Assembly (NCBI GenBank): GCA_023150615.1
Contig: JAKLKO010000010.1
Coordinates: forward strand, 62,001 to 126,000
Reading direction: 5' to 3'
From: Phycisphaerae bacterium
Lineage (GTDB): Bacteria; Planctomycetota; Phycisphaerae; UBA1845; UTPLA1
Length of the DNA stretch: 64,000 bases
The position numbers were made by a program, and so were the translations under genes. Shown here one piece after another: positions 9,200-20,392 of this stretch (within the stretch, counting starts at the first letter, position 1; each line of letters starts with the position of its first letter). The notes below the pieces were generated by a model that worked only from the letters and a program-made list of their open reading frames with translations, had not been told where the DNA came from and did not search any database.

Positions 9200-10774
9200 A
9201 TGAACTCCCGGCCGCAGCAGTCCGAAAACGTGGAAGCGATGAGCCAGGTGGAGATCGCCTGTCCCCAGTGCCGCGCGGCGTATCGCGTCGCCGCACACCT
9301 CTCCGGCCGGCGCTTCCAGTGTCAGCGCTGCAAGCACGTCTGGCGCTGGGGAACCAAGTCCGACTCGACCGCGTCGGGTCGATCCGATTCCGGCGTCTCG
9401 CGCCAGCAGGACAGCACCGGACTTCCGGTCGCCGGCGCGACGAGTTCGCTGGTCATCGACACGCGCTGGGCCGGGCAGCGCCTCGGACGCTATCAGCTCA
9501 CCGCGCCTCTCGGCCGCGGCGGCATGGGCGTCGTGTGGCGCGCGCATGACCCAACGCTCAAGCGCGACGTCGCGATCAAGATCCTGACCCTGCCCACCAA
9601 CGGCGCATCGAAGTCGTCGCTCTCCAGTGAGCTTTTCCTGCAGGAGGCCCGCGCCGCGGCAAAACTCAATCACCCCGGCGCGATCACGGTCTTCGAGATC
9701 GCCGAGGACCGCGGCCATCAGTTCATCGCCATGGAACTGATGCACGAAGGCACCCTAAAGGACCGCGTCGACAAGTTCGGACCGCTGGAACCGAAGGAAC
9801 TCTTCCGGCTGATGATCCCGCCCGCGCGGGCCCTCGCCCTGGCGCACGAGCGCGGCATCGTTCACCGCGACGTCAAGCCCGGAAACCTGATGTTCGACGA
9901 CCAGGGCCTGCTCAAGCTCGGCGACTTCGGCCTGTCCGATGTCGCCGGCGACCCGACCAGCGCGCGGCTCCGCGGCCGCTCCGTCGGATCGCTCGGATGG
10001 ATCGCTCCCGAAACGGCCCGCGGCGAACCGACGACCGCCGCCAGCGACATCTACGCCTTCGGGCTAGTCCTTTACTACGCACTCACCGCCCGACAGTGGC
10101 TCTACGCCGAACGCCGCAGCGACCTGCTCTCGCTGCACCAGAATCCCCCCGAGCCGGAGCTCCACGACATTCCCGGCCTGTCCAGCGACGGCATGGCCCT
10201 GCTACGCCGCGCGCTCGCCAAGGACCCGGCCGACCGCTTCCAGTCCGCCGACGAACTGGCCACGTTCCTCGAACACTGCGCCTCCGAACCCGACGAAGCG
10301 CACATCCCGCGCGTCGTTGCCGAACGCAGCCAGCGCCGAATCGTCTTCGGCAGCATGGTCGGCGCGATTGCCGTAATCGCCGGCGTCCTCGGGATCATCT
10401 GGGTCTACCTCGGGCGCGATCTTCAGGAGCTGCGCAGCGCGACCGATCGGCTGCTGTCCACACCCGCGCGGACCATCCGCCCGCATGGAACGAAGCCTGC
10501 CGCCGCCGAGCCATCGCCCGCCTCCGTCCGACCCTGGCCCGAGATCATCGACGCGCGATCGCTGCACTTCATCGCCAGCTCCGACGGCACGACCTACCAC
10601 ACGCCGGCGTGCGACGATGCGCGGCGAATCCCGCTCGTGAAACTCGTGAATTACGCATCGCGCGCCGATGCCGAGGCCGCCGGAAAGACACCCTGCGCAA
10701 CTTGCCGCCCGGACAGCCTCCCGGCCGAACACGCCGAGAAGCCCTCGCCGCCCGACCCCGCGCGCCGCGACTGA
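9200..10774 (+). CDS. Ser/Thr protein kinase with N-terminal zinc ribbon and C-terminal Ada-like Cys domain
   Basis: The protein has 524 residues if it starts at 9200; an ATG at 9239 with GGAAG just upstream would give 511. Residues 21-44 form an MJ0042-type zinc ribbon (C21, C24, C41, C44). The kinase domain (about 98-360) has GRGGMGVVW, Lys127 in VAIKIL, HRDVKPGN (222-229), DFG (242-244) and an APET motif, so it should be active. One membrane helix lies at about 381-405. The tail, from about residue 455, has YHTPAC and CATC (H467, C471, C499, C502), resembling the metal-binding fold of Ada. By topology this tail should be outside the cytoplasm, so it may be a metal or redox sensor; this is inference. 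Confidence 0.88.
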   Translation: MNSRPQQSENVEAMSQVEIACPQCRAAYRVAAHLSGRRFQCQRCKHVWRWGTKSDSTASGRSDSGVSRQQDSTGLPVAGATSSLVIDTRWAGQRLGRYQLTAPLGRGGMGVVWRAHDPTLKRDVAIKILTLPTNGASKSSLSSELFLQEARAAAKLNHPGAITVFEIAEDRGHQFIAMELMHEGTLKDRVDKFGPLEPKELFRLMIPPARALALAHERGIVHRDVKPGNLMFDDQGLLKLGDFGLSDVAGDPTSARLRGRSVGSLGWIAPETARGEPTTAASDIYAFGLVLYYALTARQWLYAERRSDLLSLHQNPPEPELHDIPGLSSDGMALLRRALAKDPADRFQSADELATFLEHCASEPDEAHIPRVVAERSQRRIVFGSMVGAIAVIAGVLGIIWVYLGRDLQELRSATDRLLSTPARTIRPHGTKPAAAEPSPASVRPWPEIIDARSLHFIASSDGTTYHTPACDDARRIPLVKLVNYASRADAEAAGKTPCATCRPDSLPAEHAEKPSPPDPARRD

Positions 10775-10863
10775 GCCCCTCCCGGCAGGTGCAAACCCTG
10801 CCGCCCCCACCCGGAAACCAGGCCATGGGGACCAAGAGTGTCATATCTTGTCACTATTCAGCC

Positions 10864-10909
10864 AAAAAAAAAAAAGTGCTTGTTTTCCTTCATCTGACAG
10901 TTGTATTCT
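10864..10909 (+). promoter_or_regulatory. Candidate promoter with A12 tract
   Basis: An uninterrupted run of twelve A (10864-10875) sits just upstream of a weak -35 (TTGTTT, 10880-10885). After an 18-base spacer comes a -10-like TATTCT (10904-10909). An A-tract in that place can act as an UP element. This patch is strikingly AT-rich for the window. The gene at 10941 follows. Confidence 0.4.
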
Positions 10910-10940
10910 GACGCTTAGAGAGCTATAGGGAGGCACACCC

Positions 10941-12275
10941 ATGTGGCGTCAAGCACTGCCGTTTCGGTTCGTCGGGCATCATGACTGTATCACCGTCGGT
11001 GCAGTTCGCATCTGTGGAGCGATCCTCGTCGTCGTTTGGACTCTCTCTAGGGTCAATGCATCGACGCCGGATGACGACATTGCTTCCATCATCAGGAACG
11101 CGGAGGCAGCGATCCGCGCCGCTCCCGAACGATCACAGGAGCGTGTCGATCAGTACCGCACCTGGCGCGATCGGCTTCTCGCGGCCGTGGATGCCAGCCC
11201 GGACGATCCGGCCAGGGTCCGCGGCCTTGTTCGCGCAGCCGACTACGCGGAACTGGCCGGCGACATTCGCATTTCGATTCCCCTCTACCAGCGCGTGCTC
11301 GCCGATCCCGCAACAAACGACCACCAGCGGCTGTTCGCCGCAGGCCAGTTGACCGAGTTGGCGTACATGACGTTCGACCCGGACGTCGGCCTGCCCGCAT
11401 GGGAGCAATACCTCGGCGCGGTTGAACGGCTCCGCGCCTCCGAGCAGCTTCTCCCTTCCTACAACAGCCCCGCCAGCGGCGTCCGGTTCTATGTCGCGGC
11501 CGCCGGCAAGCGCATGGGCGACATGCTCTACATGCGCATGAAGGCCAACCGCATGAAATACGGCACGGGTCCGGCCGGCCGGGCGCACTGGGCGCCGCTC
11601 GCCGAGCAGGCCATCGCGAAATACGGCGAGTTCCTCGCCGCCCCGCGCAACGCGGAAACGACTGAAAGGATACGCGCGGCCTACGGCGCGAGCCCGGCCC
11701 GCGTCTGCGGGCGGATCGCGATGTGCTATGCCGCGCTGGGCGACGAGGCGCGCGCCGTCGAGTTCATCGCGAAGATGGCCGAAGATGCCGGCCGCGACCC
11801 GTCGATCGGCGATGACCGGATCGGGCAGATGCTGCGGCAGGTGGGCTACACGCTCTTCGACAGGGCAACCGATGGTCGCGGGGCGTCGCCGGATCAGGAA
11901 CGGCTCGTCCGGTTCCTGCGCAGGCACATCGCGATCGTCCCGGCAGATGACTGGGACTACCTCGGAATCCTGCTGACGCTCGCGCGGCATGACATCGGCC
12001 GTAACAACGTCGACCGCTGGATTCCGCGCCTGCGGTCAATCCTCTCGGACGAGCCGCCCCGATACGCGCTGCGGATGCAGCAAGTGCCGAGCCTGCGAGC
12101 CGAGGCAATGCTGTGCCTTGCGGATGCGGCCGAACGCGTAGGACTCCTCGGCGAAGCGCGACAGACGTACCAGCTCGTACAGTCTGAATTCCCCGGGACT
12201 CCATTCGCAGAAAGTGCGCGGGTCGGGCTTGAATGGGTGAACAAGCTTGAGAACGCAACGCCCTCGAACCCATAG
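10941..12275 (+). CDS. Exported TPR-like protein of unknown function
   Basis: A 444-residue protein with a strong ribosome binding site (AGGGAGG ending 7 bases before the ATG). The N-terminus has a hydrophobic stretch (about 20-38, AVRICGAILVVVWTL) and then ASTPDDD, consistent with a signal peptide or membrane anchor. The remainder is almost wholly helical, Arg/Ala-rich and arranged like degenerate tetratricopeptide repeats. The clearest unit is near the C-terminus (LRAEAMLCLADAAERVGLL to QLVQSEFPGTPFAESAR). It contains no catalytic motif. It probably acts in the periplasm as a scaffold, and is likely transcribed from the AT-rich promoter region before it. Confidence 0.65.
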   Translation: MWRQALPFRFVGHHDCITVGAVRICGAILVVVWTLSRVNASTPDDDIASIIRNAEAAIRAAPERSQERVDQYRTWRDRLLAAVDASPDDPARVRGLVRAADYAELAGDIRISIPLYQRVLADPATNDHQRLFAAGQLTELAYMTFDPDVGLPAWEQYLGAVERLRASEQLLPSYNSPASGVRFYVAAAGKRMGDMLYMRMKANRMKYGTGPAGRAHWAPLAEQAIAKYGEFLAAPRNAETTERIRAAYGASPARVCGRIAMCYAALGDEARAVEFIAKMAEDAGRDPSIGDDRIGQMLRQVGYTLFDRATDGRGASPDQERLVRFLRRHIAIVPADDWDYLGILLTLARHDIGRNNVDRWIPRLRSILSDEPPRYALRMQQVPSLRAEAMLCLADAAERVGLLGEARQTYQLVQSEFPGTPFAESARVGLEWVNKLENATPSNP

Positions 12276-12331
12276 ATTCGGGTCGCGTTGACGCGAGGCG
12301 CTGACCGGCACGCACGCAAAGGAGATACGGC

Positions 12332-12615
12332 GTGATAATTCAGATCATGTTCGCGTTGATGTCGGCTGGGCCGCTAGCGACTCCCTGTGGATGCGATCAT
12401 CGGGACCAAGCGTCACCGTGAGCACCGAATTCTCGCTGGGACTTACGAATTCCTCGACGATCGAGACGAGTATTCAGGCAACTTGTGGTACGACTGCGCT
12501 CCCCAAGTACACCGTCACGCTGAAACAGAATGTGGCAATGATCCCTGGAACAGCAACCGTACAATTCGGCGGAAGGTGGTTCTGGCGCGCGACCCAGCCG
12601 GAACCGCCACCATGA
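12332..12615 (+). pseudogene. Possible frameshifted small exported protein
   Basis: A GTG at 12332 with an excellent AGGAG 7 bases upstream begins MIIQIMFALMSAGPLATPC, which looks like a signal peptide. That frame stops at 12418-12420. A second frame, open until a stop at 12613-12615, reads like a real secreted beta domain rich in Ser/Thr (STEFSLGLTNSSTIETS, ALPKYTVTLKQNVAMIPG). Joining the two needs one frameshift near 12390. It could be a decayed gene, a sequencing error, or two unrelated stretches. Base composition is less GC-rich than the neighbours. Confidence 0.3.
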
Positions 12616-12796
12616 CCGCTCAGCGCAAGGTCGAAGCTGTGTGCGAGGCGACCTCATCTGCGTGCGGCAGGCCGCCATGTCTCGGCCAGATCAATGGTGG
12701 CGAAGATCCCAGTATCGGCCCCCTAACTCGCTCTCGGATTCGGGAAGTCGCGGACCGCCTCGGACAGGGCGTTGCGGATCTGCAACGCAAGGCCCC
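12616..12796. other. Gene-free remainder before hisH-like gene
   Basis: With the possible broken gene before it, this stretch fills the 520-base gap between the TPR-like gene and the hisH-like gene. An open frame runs through it on the plus strand into the hisH-like gene, but it is rich in Arg, Cys and Pro and shows no protein-like pattern. I see no terminator or RNA structure. Confidence 0.4.
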
Positions 12797-13420
12797 CTAC
12801 GCCGCCGCGAAGTTTGCCAAGACCTTCGCCCCGTTCTCCTGCGACCGATGCGGCAGAAACTGCGTCCCGTACAGGTTGCCCCGCCAGATCACCGCCGAAA
12901 AATCAAACCCGTACCCGCTCCGGCCGATCGTCACGCGCTCGTCCAGCGGCTGCGCGTGCGTCGAGTGATCGAAGTAGAACGAATCGCCGGACTTCAAACC
13001 GCTCAATAATGGACAGTCGTCATTCCAGTGCACGGGCGTCCATCCAACGTGCGGCACCTTGAACTGCCGCCGCACCGGATGGTTCGTGTCCACGTCAAAG
13101 GGAATGACCTTGCCCGGGATGACCCCCAGCCCGGTGTGCTGCCCGCCCTCGTAAATCACATCGAACAGCAGTTGCATGCCCAGGCCGACGCCGAGGTAGG
13201 GAACACCCTCGGCCATCGCCCGCAGAAGCGTCGAAACCAGGCTCCGATCCCGTATCTGCCGCGCGGCGGCCGAGTACGCACCGCTGCACGAGAGTACGAC
13301 CTTCGCCGCCCGCTTCAGCCGATCGGGCGACTGCACGACTTCGCCCTTCGCGCCGACGTCCGCCAGCGCGCGCTCCAGCGGCGGCACGTCCTCCTGTCCG
13401 AAGTCGACGATCGCGATCAT
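12797..13420 (-). CDS. HisH-like class I glutamine amidotransferase paralogue lacking the catalytic triad
   Basis: The 207-residue protein has the size and fold markers of HisH, the glutaminase subunit of imidazole glycerol phosphate synthase. Examples are MIAIVDFG at the start, GMQLLFDVIYEGG, PHVGWTPV and FYFDHSTHAQP. All three catalytic residues are replaced: nucleophile Cys is Gly79 (GVGLGMQ for GVCLGMQ), catalytic His is Leu189 and Glu is His191 (QFLPHRSQ for QFHPEKSQ). The oxyanion segment PGVGAF has become SCSGAY. The frame is intact and codon use is normal, so it is maintained as a protein, but it cannot hydrolyse glutamine by the known mechanism. No hisF lies nearby. It may be a regulatory or scaffolding paralogue; its function is unknown. 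Confidence 0.85.
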   Translation of the reverse strand: MIAIVDFGQEDVPPLERALADVGAKGEVVQSPDRLKRAAKVVLSCSGAYSAAARQIRDRSLVSTLLRAMAEGVPYLGVGLGMQLLFDVIYEGGQHTGLGVIPGKVIPFDVDTNHPVRRQFKVPHVGWTPVHWNDDCPLLSGLKSGDSFYFDHSTHAQPLDERVTIGRSGYGFDFSAVIWRGNLYGTQFLPHRSQENGAKVLANFAAA

Positions 13421-13460
13421 GAAGGTCCGGGGCTCCGGCCGCGCCGGGAGGCCCGCATCC

Positions 13461-14171
13461 CTACGGAGCTCCCGTCGACGACATCTCGTCGCCGCCCGAC
13501 GGCAGCGACGTGTCGTGCTTGATCACGGCGTAGAACTCGACGCGTCGGTTCTGGCGCCGGCTGTCGGCCGACGTGTTCGGCGTCCGCGGACGATAATAGC
13601 TGCAACTGGCCTGCACAATCTTCGACGGCGGGATGCCCGCCCCGATCAGATACCGCGCCGCCGTCAGCGAGCGCTCCGCACCGAGCTGCCAGTTGTCCTT
13701 CCAGCCGCTCTTGCGGATCGGTTCATCGTCCGTGTGGCCGACAACGTAGATGTCCCGGTCGGCGTACCGCGCGCGGATGTCCGACGCGATGCGGTCAAGC
13801 GTGGTCCGACCGGCCGGCTTCAGCGTCGCCTTGCCCGAGTCGAAAAGCACCTCGCCGGGAATGCTGATCATGTCGAAGCCGGGCATGCCGATCCATTTGC
13901 CGTCTTCCGGACCCTGCCCAGCCTTCGCCACCTTCGCCCGCAGGTCGCCGAGTTCCTTGTTGAGGTTCCGGATCGCGGCCTGCGAGTCTTCCTCTCGCTG
14001 CGTCAGATCGTTGATCTGCTGATCCCGGTTGTTGAGGTCCGCGCGGGCCTGATCGAGCTGCTGGGTGAGTTCGTTGATTCGCTTGTCCTTCGCATCCGGC
14101 CCGCAGCCCGGCGCACCAAGCGCCACTGCCGCCAGGCCGAGCGCGAGCATCGCCATCCGCTTGCCTGCCAT
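13461..14171 (-). CDS. OmpA-family lipoprotein with coiled coil (Pal/MotB-like)
   Basis: The start at 14171 is set by GGAGG 8 bases upstream; an ATG at 14186 overlaps that site. Residues 1-23 form a lipoprotein signal with Cys23 (LGAPGC). A coiled coil of about 50 residues follows (INELTQQLDQARADL, IRNLNKELGDLRAKV), and then an OmpA C-like peptidoglycan-binding domain (about 105-220). The domain carries LFDSGKATLKPAG, VVGHTDDEP and RRQNRRVEFYAV, where Asp and Arg bind diaminopimelate. It should be anchored in a membrane and grip the cell wall. The hisH-like gene begins 40 bases after its stop, so the two may be cotranscribed. Confidence 0.85.
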   Translation of the reverse strand: MAGKRMAMLALGLAAVALGAPGCGPDAKDKRINELTQQLDQARADLNNRDQQINDLTQREEDSQAAIRNLNKELGDLRAKVAKAGQGPEDGKWIGMPGFDMISIPGEVLFDSGKATLKPAGRTTLDRIASDIRARYADRDIYVVGHTDDEPIRKSGWKDNWQLGAERSLTAARYLIGAGIPPSKIVQASCSYYRPRTPNTSADSRRQNRRVEFYAVIKHDTSLPSGGDEMSSTGAP

Positions 14172-14458
14172 TGTGAAATCCTCCATCGCTTGAGACTGAC
14201 CGCGCCCCGCGTGATCGGGCTGACGCGCTGGAAATGGTGTAACAAATCAAATCCGACAAGTCAACGAACGCCGAGCATAAACTTCGAATCTGAATGATGA
14301 TTTCGCTGTCGGGCGAGCGAGCCGCCGCGCCACGACCGTGCTTCGCGCACGGAAAGGGTCGCGTGATGGAGGAAAATACTGCTGCGCCCGAGTGTTCGAT
14401 CGTTTCAAGAGTTGCGTTCGTGCGCGACCGAGATATGCACCACATGCGAACATTTTCG
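14172..14458. other. Divergent intergenic region upstream of dnaA
   Basis: With the promoter and leader that follow, about 440 bases separate the OmpA-type gene and dnaA, which diverge. I found no clear cluster of DnaA boxes (TTATCCACA-like) and no gene. A moderately AT-rich patch lies around 14230-14300. It could hold promoters for both genes. Confidence 0.4.
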
Positions 14459-14487
14459 TTGTGATGCGCGACCCGAAACGGTAGAAT
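14459..14487 (+). promoter_or_regulatory. Candidate sigma-70 promoter for dnaA
   Basis: TTGTGA (14459-14464) and TAGAAT (14482-14487) are separated by exactly 17 bases and match four of six and five of six consensus positions. The leader to the ATG at 14613 would be about 120 bases. It contains a small hairpin (GTGC/GCAC) and a TTAG/CTAA pair followed by TTTTGTTTTT near 14510-14537, which might attenuate transcription. Confidence 0.55.
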
Positions 14488-14612
14488 GAACGGTGCGAAG
14501 GCACGGTTAGGCTCTAGCGTCTAAGCTTTTGTTTTTCATAAAATTAGGCAACAGACCGGCGGCGCGGTCCCGTGACTGCACTTCGCCCGCGCACTGCCTG
14601 CGGCTCGACCAG

Positions 14613-15938
14613 ATGCAGTCCCCGACCGACCACCCCTGCGATGTCTGGAAGCAGATGGAGCACTACCTCGCCACGCGCCACGCCGGCGTCACCCGCGCGT
14701 GGTTCGCCGACCTCCGCGCCTCCGGCCTCGACCGCGGAGAAATGGTCATCCAGGCCGCGGAAGCCGGCCAGCTCCGATACCTCTGGGAGCACTGCATCCC
14801 CCCATTCATTGAAGCGGCCCAGACCGTCACCGGCCGTCTCGTTACAGTCCGCTTCGTCGGCCCCGACGGCGAGTCCGATGCCCGGATCCGCGGAACCGCA
14901 TCGCACCCGACGGAACCGCTGGGCCTGAACGCGGCGCATACCTTTGAGAACTTCGTCACCGGGCCGTGCAACCGCCTCGCCCACGCCGCGGCCATCGCCG
15001 TCAGCGATACCCCCGGACGCACGTACAACCCGCTCTTCATCCACGGAAGCGCCGGCCTCGGCAAGACGCACCTGCTCCACGCCGTCTGCCACCGCGTGCT
15101 CGACCGCGCGCCGATGCTCCGCACGCTTTACTTGACCTGCGAGATGTTCACCAATCACTTCATCGCCGCCGTCGAGCACGGCACATTGCCCGACTTCCGC
15201 AATCACTACCGACGCACCGACCTGCTCGTCATCGACGACATCCAGTTCCTCTCCATGGCCGAACGCGGCCAGGAGGAGTTCTTCCACACGTTCAACACGC
15301 TCTATCAGGATCAGAAGCAGATCATCCTCTCGGCCGACTGCCAGCCGTCGGAAATCCCCACCCTCGAGGCCCGGCTCACGAGCCGATTCAACTGGGGACT
15401 CGTCGCCGGCATCGATCCACCCTGCATCGAAACGCGCATCGCGATCACGCGCAAGAAGGCCAAGCTCCTGAACCTCGACCTGTCTGACGAGGTGGTCAAG
15501 CTGATCGCCGGCCAGTTCCGCACGAACCTGCGCGAGCTGGAAGGGGCCCTCGTCCGCCTGCACGGCCTGGCCAAGCTCGAAGGGGCCGTCATCGACATCG
15601 ATACGGCCCGACGCGTGCTCGGCGAACTGGTGCCGTCCGCTCCGACGCGCGTCCGCGTCGATGAGATCATCGCGGCCGTCACCCGACGCTTCGGCGTCAA
15701 AACATCCGATCTCCAGGGCCGCCGTCGCAGCCGCTCGATCGCCCTGCCACGGCAGATCTGCATGCACCTGGCCCGGCGCATGACCGCCCACAGCCTTGAG
15801 GAGATCGGCGGGTTCTTCGGCGGCCGCGATCACACCACCGTCCTGCATGCCGACCGCCTCATCGCCGAGCGCAGCACCACCGACGGCGAATTGCGACGGA
15901 CCCTGGAACTGCTTGAATCCGAGCTGCGCCGCGCATGA
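14613..15938 (+). CDS. dnaA: Chromosomal replication initiator DnaA
   Basis: The ATG at 14613 gives 441 residues; the frame also opens at a TTG at 14529, but that extension is unlike DnaA. Domain III has Walker A (HGSAGLGKTHLL), Walker B (DLLVIDDIQFL) and the arginine-rich sensor region. Domain IV carries the DNA-binding signature GGRDHTTVLHADRL. The N-terminal domain I (WKQMEHYLATRH) is short and joined to the ATPase domain by a linker containing NPTEPLGLN-like sequence. DnaA binds DnaA boxes and opens the origin. It is followed by dnaN after 284 bases, the usual order near oriC. Confidence 0.95.
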   Translation: MQSPTDHPCDVWKQMEHYLATRHAGVTRAWFADLRASGLDRGEMVIQAAEAGQLRYLWEHCIPPFIEAAQTVTGRLVTVRFVGPDGESDARIRGTASHPTEPLGLNAAHTFENFVTGPCNRLAHAAAIAVSDTPGRTYNPLFIHGSAGLGKTHLLHAVCHRVLDRAPMLRTLYLTCEMFTNHFIAAVEHGTLPDFRNHYRRTDLLVIDDIQFLSMAERGQEEFFHTFNTLYQDQKQIILSADCQPSEIPTLEARLTSRFNWGLVAGIDPPCIETRIAITRKKAKLLNLDLSDEVVKLIAGQFRTNLRELEGALVRLHGLAKLEGAVIDIDTARRVLGELVPSAPTRVRVDEIIAAVTRRFGVKTSDLQGRRRSRSIALPRQICMHLARRMTAHSLEEIGGFFGGRDHTTVLHADRLIAERSTTDGELRRTLELLESELRRA

Positions 15939-16222
15939 CCGTGCCCGGCCTCGCACAGCCGCGTGGGGAAAACCTGTGCGATCCGCACCAGCTCTCACAG
16001 GCGACCACGACCGCGACCGCGCGCCGGCAGGCATCGGCCCACCGCGTTCCGGAAAACGCACACCCCGGCTGCGCGGCTTGCCGACACGAACGTTTTGCCC
16101 GAGAATGGATTGGCTCCGGCGATCGTCGCAAGACACGGATAACACAGGCCATACGATGACGAATATCTTCAAGAGTATACCTTAATGGGTTTTCCGACGA
16201 CCGTCCGACAGTGAGAACTGCC
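15939..16222. other. dnaA–dnaN spacer, possible part of the replication origin
   Basis: The spacer contains GTGGGGAAAAC at about 15963-15973 (complement TTTTCCCCA, seven of nine against TTATCCACA) and ACGGATAACAC near 16135, a weaker DnaA-box-like site. An AT-richer segment lies at 16150-16200, in a very GC-rich background. These are compatible with an origin or DNA unwinding element, but the boxes are too few and too poor to be sure. I see no gene. Confidence 0.35.
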
Positions 16223-20390
<4,168 letters not shown>

Positions 20391-20392
20391 TC

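Noticed and set aside
12387-12968. Plus-strand frame of 193 codons overlapping the hisH-like gene
   Set aside because: Its second half lies opposite a clear HisH-family gene and its first half is Arg/Cys-rich without pattern; the Ser/Thr-rich frame at 12391-12615 looks more like protein.
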